This document shows, in pieces, positions 25,324-34,658 of a stretch of DNA of 64,000 nt. Both the position numbers and the translations under genes were made by a program. The notes beneath the pieces were generated by a model. The model saw nothing but the letters and a program-made list of their open reading frames with translations. It was not told the DNA's origin and ran no database searches. The stretch's first letter is position 1; each line of letters starts with the position of its first letter. Origin of the DNA: Niastella soli (GTDB taxonomy: Bacteria; Bacteroidota; Bacteroidia; Chitinophagales; Chitinophagaceae); the NCBI RefSeq assembly GCF_017742245.1, contig NZ_JAGHKO010000004.1, positions 248,001 through 312,000 on the forward strand, read 5' to 3'.

Positions 25324-26556
25324 TCAGTATTCAGACAGTACCATCGCCTTCAGCACCCGTTCAATCATCCCATTCATGGCATTCCCTTCAATCCAGCGGG
25401 CAACAATGATGAGGTCATTTTCGGGGTCCACATACACGATGTTGGAACCGGCGCCGATATGGGCAAACGCAGCAGCCGGAGCACTGGGGTACAATTTCCG
25501 GTCTGTATTCAGGTAAAAATTCATGAAGCCGTAAGTGGGCTGAACCGAAGTTGGCGTGTGGGCCATTTTGAGCCAGCCTTCCGAAATAATTTGTTTATCC
25601 TTCCATTTACCGTTCCGTAAGGTGAGGTAACCAAACCGGGCCTGATCATAGGCATTGATGAACAAACCACCGCCCCAATGCGATCCACCACTTACCGATT
25701 GCATCAGCTGCCCGTCAATAATAACCCAGGAATTTTCATAGCCAGTCCAGCGCCAGGTACGGGAGGCGCCAATGGGGTCCATGATCTTATCCTTTAATAC
25801 AACGGGAAGCGGCTGCCGCCAAAGATTCAACAATGCCAGAGCCAGCACATTTACCCGGGTATCGTTGTATTTGTAACTGGTGCCGGGTGCATTTCGCTTG
25901 CGGGTCAGCCATTCATCTGATTGCGGTGCAGGCCGGTCTGCCCAATCGGGCTTCCCCCATAAAGTACCTTCCCAGTCGCTGGTCTGTCGCAGCAAATGGT
26001 CCCAGGCAATGGTGCGATTATGCTCCGTATCAAAAAGCTCAATTACATCTTTGTGCGATAAGGCATCTGATCTATCGGCAGCCAGGCGATTCGGTTCATA
26101 AGGAATAATGGGCGCCATATAAGAGTAAACCTTATCCTCCACACTGGTGATCAACCCGGCGTCAAAAGCCAGTCCGGCCACGGACGACAGAAAACTTTTG
26201 GCCACGCTAAAAGTCTGATCAACCCGGCCCGGCTCGCCCCATTCGGCAACAATGTACCCGCCCTTTATTATTAATCCGGTGGCAGGTCCGCGTTCTTTCA
26301 GGGGGCCAACGGGATAACCAAATGGCTCGCGACCAAATGCACTTTGATAGTGCGCTTTTTTCAGATCACGCGATTCTTTGGATTCATGCGCCTGGGCATA
26401 GACAATGGCATCCTGCAATAAAGCAGAATCCAGTCCAACGGCAGCGGCGCTGCGATGTTCCCAGCTACCCGGTTGCGGATAATAAATAACCGGCCTTTTT
26501 TGCTGGGCAGCAGCCGGTAAAACTCCAATTGTAAAAATCAGTAACAGATATTTCAT
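25324..26556 (-). CDS. serine hydrolase, class C beta-lactamase family
   Basis: 410 residues with a signal peptide (LLLIFTIGVLPAAAQ, cleaved about residue 19). The catalytic S117-VAK120 (SxxK) lies in DQTFSVAKSFLSS; KYNDTRVNVLA is the YxN-type motif and SHWGGGLF stands where class C enzymes have KTG. Such periplasmic or secreted proteins act as esterases, D-aminopeptidases or transpeptidase-like enzymes. Their real substrate is unknown here. It is divergent from glucokinase. Confidence 0.87.
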   Translation of the reverse strand: MKYLLLIFTIGVLPAAAQQKRPVIYYPQPGSWEHRSAAAVGLDSALLQDAIVYAQAHESKESRDLKKAHYQSAFGREPFGYPVGPLKERGPATGLIIKGGYIVAEWGEPGRVDQTFSVAKSFLSSVAGLAFDAGLITSVEDKVYSYMAPIIPYEPNRLAADRSDALSHKDVIELFDTEHNRTIAWDHLLRQTSDWEGTLWGKPDWADRPAPQSDEWLTRKRNAPGTSYKYNDTRVNVLALALLNLWRQPLPVVLKDKIMDPIGASRTWRWTGYENSWVIIDGQLMQSVSGGSHWGGGLFINAYDQARFGYLTLRNGKWKDKQIISEGWLKMAHTPTSVQPTYGFMNFYLNTDRKLYPSAPAAAFAHIGAGSNIVYVDPENDLIIVARWIEGNAMNGMIERVLKAMVLSEY

Positions 26557-26669
26557 AGTTCTGGTTATAAGTGAGTTTTATGTTCTAAGTTAGTTGGTAA
26601 GTTCCTTAGTTTTACAACTTATTATTGCAAATAAGGAAGGAATTAACCAAGTTAAAACAGCACTATACT

Positions 26670-27710
26670 ATGTCAATTAAAAATTTGCATATCCCGCAGC
26701 GTTCGGGTCTGGGCGAAAAAGGCGTTACCGTACTGGCTGGCGATATTGGCGGCACAAAAACCAACCTGGCGTATTACCAGGCCACCGATTCAGGATTGAA
26801 GGTATTGGAAACCGGTAGATACCCTTCCGCTGAATATGCATCGAGTGTTGCGATCATGCAGCAATTTTTATCAGAAAAGAAATGCCCCAAACCCGACAGG
26901 ATCTGCCTGGGTGTTGCCGGGCCCGTATTAAATGGTAAAGTGGACCTCACCAACCTGAACTGGGACATAGATATAGAAGATATAAAAAAACAGATGGAAG
27001 TGGAAGCGGTATTCCTGCTGAACGACCTGGAGTCTATGGCTTATGGCCTGGCAGGTTTAACGGAAGAAGATTTCATTGTGCTGCATCCTGGCAATGGAAA
27101 CAACACCGGCAATATGGCTGTTATTGCACCCGGAACGGGCTTGGGCCAGGCTGGTTTATTCTGGAATGGTAAAAACCATTTTCCATTTCCCACAGAAGGC
27201 GGTCATGCTGATTTCTCGCCGCGTACCGATATTGACATTGCTTTATTGAAATATCTGCAAAATGAATACGGCATCGTAAGTTGGGAGAAAGTGGTGGCCG
27301 GACCGGCAATTGTAGACATCTATCGCTTTTTGCGGGATGTAAAAAAGTTGGAAGAACCAGACTGGTTAAAAGAGGAGTTGGCAAAAGAATCACCCGATTC
27401 TGCCATTATAAGCGGGGCCGCAATAGAAAAGAAAGCAGCTATTTGCGTGGAAACAATGGAACTGTTCGTACGTTATCTGGCCCGTGAATCATCGAATCTG
27501 GTGTTGAAGATGAAAGCTACCGGCGGGTTGTTCCTGGGTGGCGGTATACCACCAAAAATTGCGCCGCTGTTAATGCAAAAACAATTCATGGAACATTACA
27601 TGGATTGTGACCGGATGCAACATTTATTGGAGAATGTGCCAATAAGGATCATTAAGAATGACAAAGCCGGCTTAATTGGCGCAGCCTGGTATGGCGCTTA
27701 CTGCATGTAA
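26670..27710 (+). CDS. glk: glucokinase (ROK/Glk type)
   Basis: 346 residues. Phosphorylates glucose with ATP. The phosphate-1 motif VLAGDIGGTKTNLAYY lies at residues 20-35, VFLLNDLESMAYGL and APGTGLGQAGLFW are conserved Glk segments, and EGGHADFSPR carries the glucose-binding Glu/His. These features fit the non-ROK proteobacterial-type Glk more than ROK kinases. An in-frame ATG at 26625 is possible, but MSIKNLHIPQ is the more natural start. A perfect hairpin terminator follows. Confidence 0.92.
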   Translation: MSIKNLHIPQRSGLGEKGVTVLAGDIGGTKTNLAYYQATDSGLKVLETGRYPSAEYASSVAIMQQFLSEKKCPKPDRICLGVAGPVLNGKVDLTNLNWDIDIEDIKKQMEVEAVFLLNDLESMAYGLAGLTEEDFIVLHPGNGNNTGNMAVIAPGTGLGQAGLFWNGKNHFPFPTEGGHADFSPRTDIDIALLKYLQNEYGIVSWEKVVAGPAIVDIYRFLRDVKKLEEPDWLKEELAKESPDSAIISGAAIEKKAAICVETMELFVRYLARESSNLVLKMKATGGLFLGGGIPPKIAPLLMQKQFMEHYMDCDRMQHLLENVPIRIIKNDKAGLIGAAWYGAYCM

Positions 27711-27720
27711 CTATAAAACA

Positions 27721-27763
27721 TAAGCGAACAGCCCCGCATATACGGGACTGTTCGCTTAACAGT
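27721..27763. terminator. bidirectional terminator between glk and small exported gene
   Basis: TAAGCGAACAG (27721-27731) and CTGTTCGCTTA (27748-27758) form perfect 11-bp arms with an inner CCCG/CGGG pair. It lies between two convergent genes. Confidence 0.8.
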
Positions 27764-27970
27764 TTACTTTTGTGATGTTGAGGTAGGAGACATGTTTACG
27801 TTCATCGTATCTCTTCTCTTAGTTGTATCTTTCTTTTTCTTTGGTGTAGTATCCTGCTCAATATAATTTCCATTATATTGTACTTCTGCCTTCACTGGTT
27901 GATTTGATACTACCATAGTAAACGCGAAAATGCAAAGACCAATGCCTGCCGCTAAAAAGCTTCTTTTCAT
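27764..27970 (-). CDS. small exported protein, function unknown
   Basis: 68 residues. Signal peptide FLAAGIGLCIFAFTMVVSNQ with cleavage near PVKA|EVQ. The mature part of about 40 residues is very basic and Thr-rich (QDTTPKKKKDTTKRRDT), with no fold predicted. A terminator lies directly downstream. Lys-rich tails of this kind occur in many small Chitinophagaceae exported proteins; no role is known to me. Confidence 0.6.
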   Translation of the reverse strand: MKRSFLAAGIGLCIFAFTMVVSNQPVKAEVQYNGNYIEQDTTPKKKKDTTKRRDTMNVNMSPTSTSQK

Positions 27971-28368
27971 AACTTTGAGTTTTTAGTATAATAAAAATGT
28001 AAATAACTACTTTATGGGGGCGGTGGTCTACAAAATCAGGTTAAGCAATCGGCTTGTAAGCTTCTAAATCGTTTGGATATCATTAGAGTAATAAGAATCA
28101 TGCCAAAAAAATATACACCCTGTAAAAATCTGCCTGTTATTTATTAATAATTTATTAGAACTACTTCAATCAATCTGTATTAATTACTGATAATCGGCAC
28201 GATATATTTTGGCATACAATATTCATCGAACTCATTCGTCTATCACTTGAAAATACCCTGATACCCGTAAAAAGGAATTACATAAAGAATAATACAGACA
28301 AATAAAAATAATCAGGTAGTATTATTTGCAACATTGATTTGTAAACATTAAAATGTTAACCGCTTTAT
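27971..28368. other. gene-free AT-rich region
   Basis: 398 bp with no gene. AT-rich, containing several TATATTT-like stretches. The only structure noted is AACATT-AA-AATGTT at 28344-28357, directly upstream of the ABC exporter gene. Confidence 0.4.
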
Positions 28369-30198
28369 ATGGCTCGTGGAAACAGACAGGATAACGGTGT
28401 TCGTAAACCGGATATGCCTAAAGCAAAACTGACAAAAGAAAATCTGAAAGAAGCAATATTAATTTTCAGCTATCTTAAACCTTATCGCTGGACATTTGTA
28501 TCCGGCTTGCTTTTTATTGCCCTTTCCAGTGGTACCACCATGGCCTTTCCTTTCTTCTTAAAGAAACTAATTGATAGTGCGCACTCCCTTAGCCTGGGGA
28601 AAGATGCCGTATCACCAGGCACCATTGCCTTTTGGATGTTAGGCATTCTAAGCTTACAGATGATCTTTTCATTTATGCGGGTTTACCTTTTTACATATGC
28701 AGGCGAGCATGCGCTGGCGGATATGCGAAAAGAAGTTTACCGAAAAATGATCATGATGCCAATGAATTTCTTTGCGCAACGAAGGGTAGGGGAGTTATCG
28801 AGCCGCATCAGCGCCGACCTGTCACAAATACAGGATGCGGTAACTGGAATGCTGGCAGAAATTTTGCGAGGGCTGTTAACCCTGATCATAGGAATGGTTT
28901 TAATATTTGTACTGTCGCCTAAACTGGCTGGACTTATGTTATCTGTATTACCGGTCATTGTAGTGGTGGGAGTACTATTTGGGAAAAGGATCCGCAAATT
29001 GTCGCGCAATACCCAGGACCAGTTGGCTGATAGCAATACTATTGTGCAGGAAACACTGCAAGGCATCAGCAACGTAAAATCGTTTACTAATGAATGGTAT
29101 GAAATAGGCAGGTATACCCGCAGCTTACAGGATGCAGTAAAAATGGCCATCAATAATGGTCGTTTCAGGGGTTTGTTTGTATCATTTATATTAATGAGCA
29201 TCTTTGGAACTATCATTTTGGTAGTATGGTATGGAACTACCCTGGTGCAACATGGCACCATTACCTTTGGTGGATTAACAGCCTTTGTTGTATACACTGC
29301 TTTTGTTGGCGGCAGTATGGCAGGCTTTGCCGACCTGTACAGTCAGTTACAAAAAACATTGGGCGCCACCCAACGCGTTCGGGAAATTTTGAAAGATGAA
29401 ACAGAACCGGTAACTATTGTTGACGAACCAGTGGAGGAGAAGAACAAATTACAGGGTGCTGTTACTTTCCATCACGTTGCATTTAGCTATCCTTCACGAA
29501 AGGAAGTGCATATATTAAAAGATGTAAGCATTACCGCTGCACCGGGTGAGCAAATTGCCATCGTGGGGCCTAGTGGTGCCGGTAAATCAACCATTGCCGC
29601 CTTGCTGTTGCGTTTTTATCAACCCGATGAAGGCCAGCTGCTTTTTGATGGCAAACCGGCCGATTCGATACCGCTCTCCCAGCTTCGTAAGCAAATGGCA
29701 TTGGTGCCACAGGATGTAATGTTATTTGGAGGCACTATAAAAGAAAATATTACTTATGGTAAACCGGGCGCCACGCAGGCTGAAATTGAAGACGCAGCCC
29801 GAAAAGCCAATGCGCATGATTTCATCACCAGCTTTCCCGAAGGATATGAAACAATAGTAGGGGAGCGGGGTATAAAATTATCGGGCGGACAACGGCAGCG
29901 TATTGCCATTGCACGAGCCATTTTAAAAGATCCGGTTATTCTGGTGCTCGATGAAGCAACCAGCTCGCTGGATTCAGCTTCCGAATCAATAGTACAGGAG
30001 GCATTGGATAATCTGATGAAAAACCGTACCTCCTTTGTAATTGCGCACCGGTTATCAACCATTCGAAATGCCGATAAGATCGTAGTGCTCGACCAGGGCC
30101 ATGTAGTAGAAAGCGGCACTCACCAGCAATTACTGGCCCAGGAGGATGGGTTGTATAAGAGTTTGACCAAACTTCAACTGGAGTTTACTTCGGAATAG
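28369..30198 (+). CDS. MsbA-like ABC transporter (fused permease and ATPase)
   Basis: 609 residues, full-length half-transporter that works as a dimer. The type 1 exporter membrane domain with six helices covers about 40-330 (FVSGLLFIALSSGTTMAFPFF and MLSVLPVIVVVGVLFGKRI are clear helices). The ATPase has Walker A GPSGAGKST near 404, signature KLSGGQRQRIAIARA near 503 and Walker B VILVLDEATSSLD. Family members flip lipids or export drugs and peptides. It stands alone, followed by a large repeat block. Confidence 0.93.
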   Translation: MARGNRQDNGVRKPDMPKAKLTKENLKEAILIFSYLKPYRWTFVSGLLFIALSSGTTMAFPFFLKKLIDSAHSLSLGKDAVSPGTIAFWMLGILSLQMIFSFMRVYLFTYAGEHALADMRKEVYRKMIMMPMNFFAQRRVGELSSRISADLSQIQDAVTGMLAEILRGLLTLIIGMVLIFVLSPKLAGLMLSVLPVIVVVGVLFGKRIRKLSRNTQDQLADSNTIVQETLQGISNVKSFTNEWYEIGRYTRSLQDAVKMAINNGRFRGLFVSFILMSIFGTIILVVWYGTTLVQHGTITFGGLTAFVVYTAFVGGSMAGFADLYSQLQKTLGATQRVREILKDETEPVTIVDEPVEEKNKLQGAVTFHHVAFSYPSRKEVHILKDVSITAAPGEQIAIVGPSGAGKSTIAALLLRFYQPDEGQLLFDGKPADSIPLSQLRKQMALVPQDVMLFGGTIKENITYGKPGATQAEIEDAARKANAHDFITSFPEGYETIVGERGIKLSGGQRQRIAIARAILKDPVILVLDEATSSLDSASESIVQEALDNLMKNRTSFVIAHRLSTIRNADKIVVLDQGHVVESGTHQQLLAQEDGLYKSLTKLQLEFTSE

Positions 30199-30290
30199 TT
30201 ATTTAGTTCTTGAGTTTATTATTTTGTTAGTTCCTGGGTTATTTAGCTTTCCGAGCCAAAGGCGAATTTGTGAGCATTGCCCATTACCCG

Positions 30291-30571
30291 AGTACATAAA
30301 CCCACCCCTTCCCCCTCCCGGGAGGGGATTCCTTACAATAAGCATTGGTTAAACGACTTGATTGCCCATTGCCTACTGCCCGAGTACATAAACCCACCCC
30401 TTCCCCCTCCCGGGAGGGGATTCCTTACAATAAGCATTGGTTAAACGACTTGATTGCCTATTGCCTATTGCCCGGGCACATAAACCCACCCCCTTCCCCT
30501 CCCGGGAGGGATTCCTTAAAATAAGCATTAGTTAAACGACATTGATTGCTATTACCCATTGCCTATTGCCC
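30291..30571. repeat. three-copy 92-bp tandem repeat
   Basis: Units start at 30291, 30383 and 30475, exactly 92 bp apart. Units 1 and 2 are nearly identical, unit 3 diverged. Each carries ACATAAACCCACCCC, the palindrome CCTCCCGGGAGG, ATAAGCATTGGTTAAACGAC and then TTGCCCA/TTGCCTA heptamers. An inverted partial copy is at 21911-21959. The space 30199-30705 otherwise contains octamer TTAGTTCT words (30205-30245) and no gene. Confidence 0.92.
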
Positions 30572-30705
30572 TCAATCTGAGTCATTAAATCAATATTAAT
30601 ATTTTCTATCCCTGCCCACCAGTTTATATTTTTTTACGTCTAATGCCCAGTCCCATAAATCGAATTAGCGATTCCGGTGTACAAAAAACAATTATAAACT
30701 GCGTA

Positions 30706-33237
30706 ATGAAATCTGTATTAGCACTGTTTTTAGCAACAATTATCACCATATCCGTTTGTGCCCAAACTGAAAAAACCACCCGGAATAAGCCCGCAGCAAT
30801 AAGCGGCGGTAAACTGTTCGGCAGAATTGTAGATGCCAAAAATAATAAAGGCATAGAGGCTGCTTCCGTACAACTTTTTCAAAAAAACAGCGACATACTG
30901 GCAGGAGGGATGCTCACCAAACCCAATGGGGACTTCGATATCAGCAATTTAGCCACTGCCGATACCTTCAGACTGGAGGCCACAGCTATAGGATATGCTA
31001 AACAGGAATTGATCATCACCTTCGATAAATCGGGCAAAGGAGCCATTGCTGAAAAAGATCTGGGCAACATCAAATTAACCGCCGAGTCGCAATACCTGGG
31101 GTCTGTAACTGTGGTAGCCCAGAAACCAGCCCTGCAAATGGGAATCGATCGCAAAACATTTGATGTTGAAAAGAACCTGTCATCCGCAGGAGGTACCGGC
31201 ATCGATGTAATGCGCAATATTCCTTCAGTAACCGTTGATGTAGATGGAAACGTGTTACTGCGTAACAACTCGCCGCAGATCTTTGTAGATGGCCGCCCTA
31301 CTATACTTACTTTAGACCAGATCCCGGCCGACAATATCGAGCGGGTTGAACTCATTACCAACCCATCTGCCAAATTTGATGCAGCCAGCACCGGCGGTAT
31401 CATCAATGTGGTGCTGAAAAAAAATAAGAAGCTTGGTCTGAACGGACTGGTATCTGCCGGCGCCGGTTCACCCGATATTTATAATGGCAACCTGGCGCTT
31501 AATTTACGCCAGGGCAAATTCAATTTCTTTGTGAATGGAAACTTCAACCATTCCGGTGGAAAACCTAAATCTGAAACGTACCGCCAGAACAAGAACAACG
31601 GTGTTATAGAGAACTATTTCAATCAATTCGCCTATACCAACCGCACCCGCCAGTTCGCTTCTGTCCGGTTTGGCATGGATTATTTTATGGACAACCGCAA
31701 TACGTTTACCTTAACGCAAAATTTTGGTGGCGGCCGGTTCTCCAATGTCGAAAATCAAAACCAGGAATACCTGGATGTGAATCAAACCCCCGATCATTTT
31801 GGATTGCGCACCTCAGATGGCTATTCCACCAATGAACGCAGCAGCACCCAGCTCATCTTCAAACACAATTTTGTTGAAGCCGGTAAATCAATAAGCGCAG
31901 ATGTTAATTTCAACCACGGCAACAGTGTTGACAATACCAATATTCTAAATACCTATTCATTCGCCAACGGGTCTATGTATTCACCCGATAGTCGCGTTCA
32001 CAACAATGGCTCAGGTAATAACAACCAGGTTACCTTCCAGCTTGATTATGTCGATCCGATGGGCGACGATAATAAACTGGAAACAGGGATCCGCTCTTAT
32101 ATAAATGATTACACCAGTACGTTCAATGCCTTTAGTGTAAATAATGCCATTGAGACCAAACTGCCACTTAGCAATAATTATAAGTACCGCGAAATGGTGA
32201 ACGCCGCCTATATAACCTATACCGGCAAATTGCTGGGTATCGGTTATCAGGCTGGTTTGCGTGCCGAGCATTCAAAATTTGATGGCGAACTGGTTGACAG
32301 CGCCAAGAAATTTGGCTATCAGTATCCCAACCAGATAAAGAATTTATTCGATGCGCTGTTCCCAAGCCTGTACCTGAGCAAATCGATCGGGGAAGGGCAG
32401 GAACTACAGTTGAATTACAGCCGCCGTATTCGTCGGCCCGATTTCTGGCAGATGAACCCGTTTGTTGATATCAACGACCCCTTGAATATTCGCCAGGGTA
32501 ATCCGGCACTGCGGCCTGAGTTCACCAACTCATTTGAGTTCAACTATAATAAAACATATCACTCAGGCAGTTTCCTGGGCGTAATTTATTTCCGCAATAC
32601 CCAGGGAGACATCACCCGCTACAGCGACACCATCACGGCTGCTCAATACCAGCAATTGAATAATGCCGCCATTGATCCCAGCGCCATTTTAAATACGTTC
32701 GTAAATGCGCAATACCAGAACCGCTGGGGCTCTGAACTGACCCTGCAACAAAGGCTCGGCACACAACTGGATGTTACGCCTTCCGTTGACCTGCAATACA
32801 AAAAGGTAATATCGAATGTAAACAATGTTGACCTGAGCAATGAAGGGTTTAACTGGGAAGCCAAACTGATCATCAATTACCGGGTTGCATCTAAATCAGC
32901 GCTCTGGAATAAATGGAGCTTCCAGGGCACCGGTGGTTATGAATCACCAGAAGTAGTGCCACAAGGTAAACGCAAGGAAATGTATGGCGTTGATCTGGGT
33001 TTGCGCAAGGAGTTCCTGAAAAATAAAGCCACGTTCACGTTTAACATTAACGACGTATTCAACAGCAGGAAACGCGGAGCTATCAGCGATACGGAAAATT
33101 TTTATCAGGATTCATACCGCCGCTGGGATGTACGCAGCTTCCGTGCCACGATCACCTATAAATTTGGTAAAGCCGACTTCCAGTTATTTAAACGGGAAAA
33201 AGGTGGTAATCGGGACGACAATGAAGACCGGGATTAG
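30706..33237 (+). CDS. outer-membrane beta-barrel protein with CarboxypepD-like and plug domains
   Basis: 843 residues from MKSVLALFLATIITISVCAQ, a signal peptide; the open frame 21 codons upstream adds no family-like sequence. Domains: CarboxypepD_reg-like (KLFGRIVDAKNNKGIEAASV) to about 110, TonB-dependent-receptor plug (GTGIDVMRNIPSVTVDVDG, then DGRPTILTLDQIPADNIERV), and an OMP_b-brl_3 type barrel ending KFGKADFQLF. Probably imports a ligand or acts in outer-membrane homeostasis. No SusD partner gene, so no glycan link. Confidence 0.88.
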   Translation: MKSVLALFLATIITISVCAQTEKTTRNKPAAISGGKLFGRIVDAKNNKGIEAASVQLFQKNSDILAGGMLTKPNGDFDISNLATADTFRLEATAIGYAKQELIITFDKSGKGAIAEKDLGNIKLTAESQYLGSVTVVAQKPALQMGIDRKTFDVEKNLSSAGGTGIDVMRNIPSVTVDVDGNVLLRNNSPQIFVDGRPTILTLDQIPADNIERVELITNPSAKFDAASTGGIINVVLKKNKKLGLNGLVSAGAGSPDIYNGNLALNLRQGKFNFFVNGNFNHSGGKPKSETYRQNKNNGVIENYFNQFAYTNRTRQFASVRFGMDYFMDNRNTFTLTQNFGGGRFSNVENQNQEYLDVNQTPDHFGLRTSDGYSTNERSSTQLIFKHNFVEAGKSISADVNFNHGNSVDNTNILNTYSFANGSMYSPDSRVHNNGSGNNNQVTFQLDYVDPMGDDNKLETGIRSYINDYTSTFNAFSVNNAIETKLPLSNNYKYREMVNAAYITYTGKLLGIGYQAGLRAEHSKFDGELVDSAKKFGYQYPNQIKNLFDALFPSLYLSKSIGEGQELQLNYSRRIRRPDFWQMNPFVDINDPLNIRQGNPALRPEFTNSFEFNYNKTYHSGSFLGVIYFRNTQGDITRYSDTITAAQYQQLNNAAIDPSAILNTFVNAQYQNRWGSELTLQQRLGTQLDVTPSVDLQYKKVISNVNNVDLSNEGFNWEAKLIINYRVASKSALWNKWSFQGTGGYESPEVVPQGKRKEMYGVDLGLRKEFLKNKATFTFNINDVFNSRKRGAISDTENFYQDSYRRWDVRSFRATITYKFGKADFQLFKREKGGNRDDNEDRD

Positions 33238-33246
33238 TAAAAAAAC

Positions 33247-33274
33247 GTTACAGGTTTCAAGTTCATGGTTGCAA
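33247..33274. repeat. GTTACAG/GTTTCAA heptamer array (left arm)
   Basis: Four in-phase units: GTTACAG, GTTTCAA, GTTCATG, GTTGCAA, 9 bases after the outer-membrane protein stop codon. Inverted partner 33296-33323. Confidence 0.8.
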
Positions 33275-33295
33275 GGCTATACATAATTTGTATCC

Positions 33296-33323
33296 CCTGA
33301 AACTAGAAACTTGTGCCCTGTAA
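33296..33323. repeat. CCTGAAA/CCTGTAA heptamer array (right arm) reaching into a CDS
   Basis: Units CCTGAAA, CTAGAAA, CTTGTGC, CCTGTAA. From 33303 on it lies inside the protease gene and provides its stop codon and last residues (LQGTSF). Confidence 0.8.
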
Positions 33324-34622
33324 CGTGTTCCTCTCCGGGGGTATATTTGCTTTCTCTTTCACAAAATCCACATACATATACTTGAAGTTTATTACCATCT
33401 CCTTAAACTGGTTCATAATGTCCTGGCCTAAATTGCCATAGTATAACTTATCTTTTGGGGTAGAGCTGGTTGTTTTCACAGCCACGTCTTTCAACAAGGC
33501 GCTTTGTCCGGCAACGGTGATAGGCACTTGTGACAGGCGGTAGGCTTTTGATTTGGCAACGCCACCAGCGCCGCCGATCTGCATTTCAAAGGAGGTACCA
33601 GCTGTATCGATGAGGGTTTTATAGTCATGGTAAAATGGTTCATTCAAAAAGGTGAACTGGGCGCCGGTATCGAATGTAAATGCCAGCGTATCCGTATTAT
33701 AGCCAACCGAGATCACCGGTAACAATTCATCCACTCCAAAATTGCGGATTTGGCGATCAACAGCCACCTTCGGTACAGTCAGGTTATATTTATCAATGCG
33801 TATCTCCTGCAATTGTTCAATTATAGGGAACCCGAGAATGCCTTTAATAGTATATAACCCACGGGCAAAAGAAAGAGCGCTGTCGGGAAAGATCATAAAT
33901 ACCACATTTTTTACAACTATGTCACCCAGCTTTAATTCATCGGCAATGCCCAGGCTGGCAGTAACATGCAAACCGGTAATGGCCCTTACTTTAAACCGAA
34001 CGTTCAATTTACGCAGATAAGCTTTACGGGCATAGGATTCCGTTATTACAGAAAGATTGGCACCAGTATCGAAAACAAAATAAAAGGTACTGTCTATAAA
34101 GTTTACCGGAACAGTGATCAACCCCGCCAGATCGCGCCGGTACGCGATTTGGGTGTCGCGGGAAACGGTGGTTGTTTGCGGAGGCACATCCTGTAAACCC
34201 TTCCAGATAATATCAGAATTGCGAACATCATCGCGTTCGCCGGGCGACAGCGCACTCCGGTACTTGCGTAATAAAAGCTGGGTAGTAAGATGAGCGTCGC
34301 GGTATTGGTGAAGCTTTACATGATTGTCCACTTTTTTCATCAGCAAATTGCCGATCTCGTATATGGTAAGCTGCTTTTTGTAGCCCCCCAGTAACTGGGC
34401 GATCTCAATATTGGAGGTGGTAAGATCGTGAAAAAAGTTATGTAAAAAGGCCTGGTAATAAAGCCTTCTGTATACAGGCAACTGACGATAGGCATCACTT
34501 TGCAATTCGCGTTGCAACTCAAAAAAATGCCTGCGTACCAACAAACTATCCAGCCGATTGGTATCGGTAGCATGCAAGACAAATCCTGTGAAGAAACAAA
34601 TAAAGAATAAAATTATCCGCAT
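33303..34622 (-). CDS. retropepsin-like aspartyl protease with two DTG domains
   Basis: 439 residues with a signal peptide (IILFFICFFTGFVLHA). The region 20-160 is helical and unrecognised. Two retropepsin-like domains follow: FVFDTGANLSVI with Asp185 and FTFDTGAQFTFL with Asp318, each with the downstream hydrophobic-Gly motif (GILGFPII near 261; YGNLGQDIM near 400). Both aspartates are in one chain, as in pepsins, while viral-type enzymes need a dimer. The last residues derive from a heptamer repeat. Divergent from the nitroreductase gene with only 36 bp between starts. Confidence 0.85.
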   Translation of the reverse strand: MRIILFFICFFTGFVLHATDTNRLDSLLVRRHFFELQRELQSDAYRQLPVYRRLYYQAFLHNFFHDLTTSNIEIAQLLGGYKKQLTIYEIGNLLMKKVDNHVKLHQYRDAHLTTQLLLRKYRSALSPGERDDVRNSDIIWKGLQDVPPQTTTVSRDTQIAYRRDLAGLITVPVNFIDSTFYFVFDTGANLSVITESYARKAYLRKLNVRFKVRAITGLHVTASLGIADELKLGDIVVKNVVFMIFPDSALSFARGLYTIKGILGFPIIEQLQEIRIDKYNLTVPKVAVDRQIRNFGVDELLPVISVGYNTDTLAFTFDTGAQFTFLNEPFYHDYKTLIDTAGTSFEMQIGGAGGVAKSKAYRLSQVPITVAGQSALLKDVAVKTTSSTPKDKLYYGNLGQDIMNQFKEMVINFKYMYVDFVKEKANIPPERNTLQGTSF

Positions 34623-34627
34623 GGTGT

Positions 34628-34635
34628 CAAAATTA
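34628..34635 (-). promoter_or_regulatory. -7 promoter element of aspartyl protease
   Basis: Minus strand TAATTTTG, exact TAnnTTTG, 5 bases before the ATG at 34622, implying a leaderless or nearly leaderless transcript. Confidence 0.45.
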
Positions 34636-34643
34636 AGCTACCT

Positions 34644-34651
34644 TATCTTTG
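34644..34651 (+). promoter_or_regulatory. -7 promoter element of nitroreductase
   Basis: TATCTTTG, exact TAnnTTTG, 7 bases before the ATG at 34659. It lies 8 bp from the divergent -7 element, so the -33 sites would fall inside the opposite genes. Confidence 0.5.
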
Positions 34652-34658
34652 TTCCGTT

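Noticed and set aside
30291-30571. CRISPR array
   Set aside because: Three 92-bp units with no distinct spacers and no cas genes nearby.
30643-30705. Earlier start for the outer-membrane barrel gene
   Set aside because: The signal peptide begins at 30706; the 21 residues before it are not signal-like.
30706-33237. SusC-like receptor of a polysaccharide utilisation locus
   Set aside because: No SusD gene next to it, and the barrel type is OMP_b-brl_3; the GH2 enzyme lies 9 kb away with unrelated genes between.
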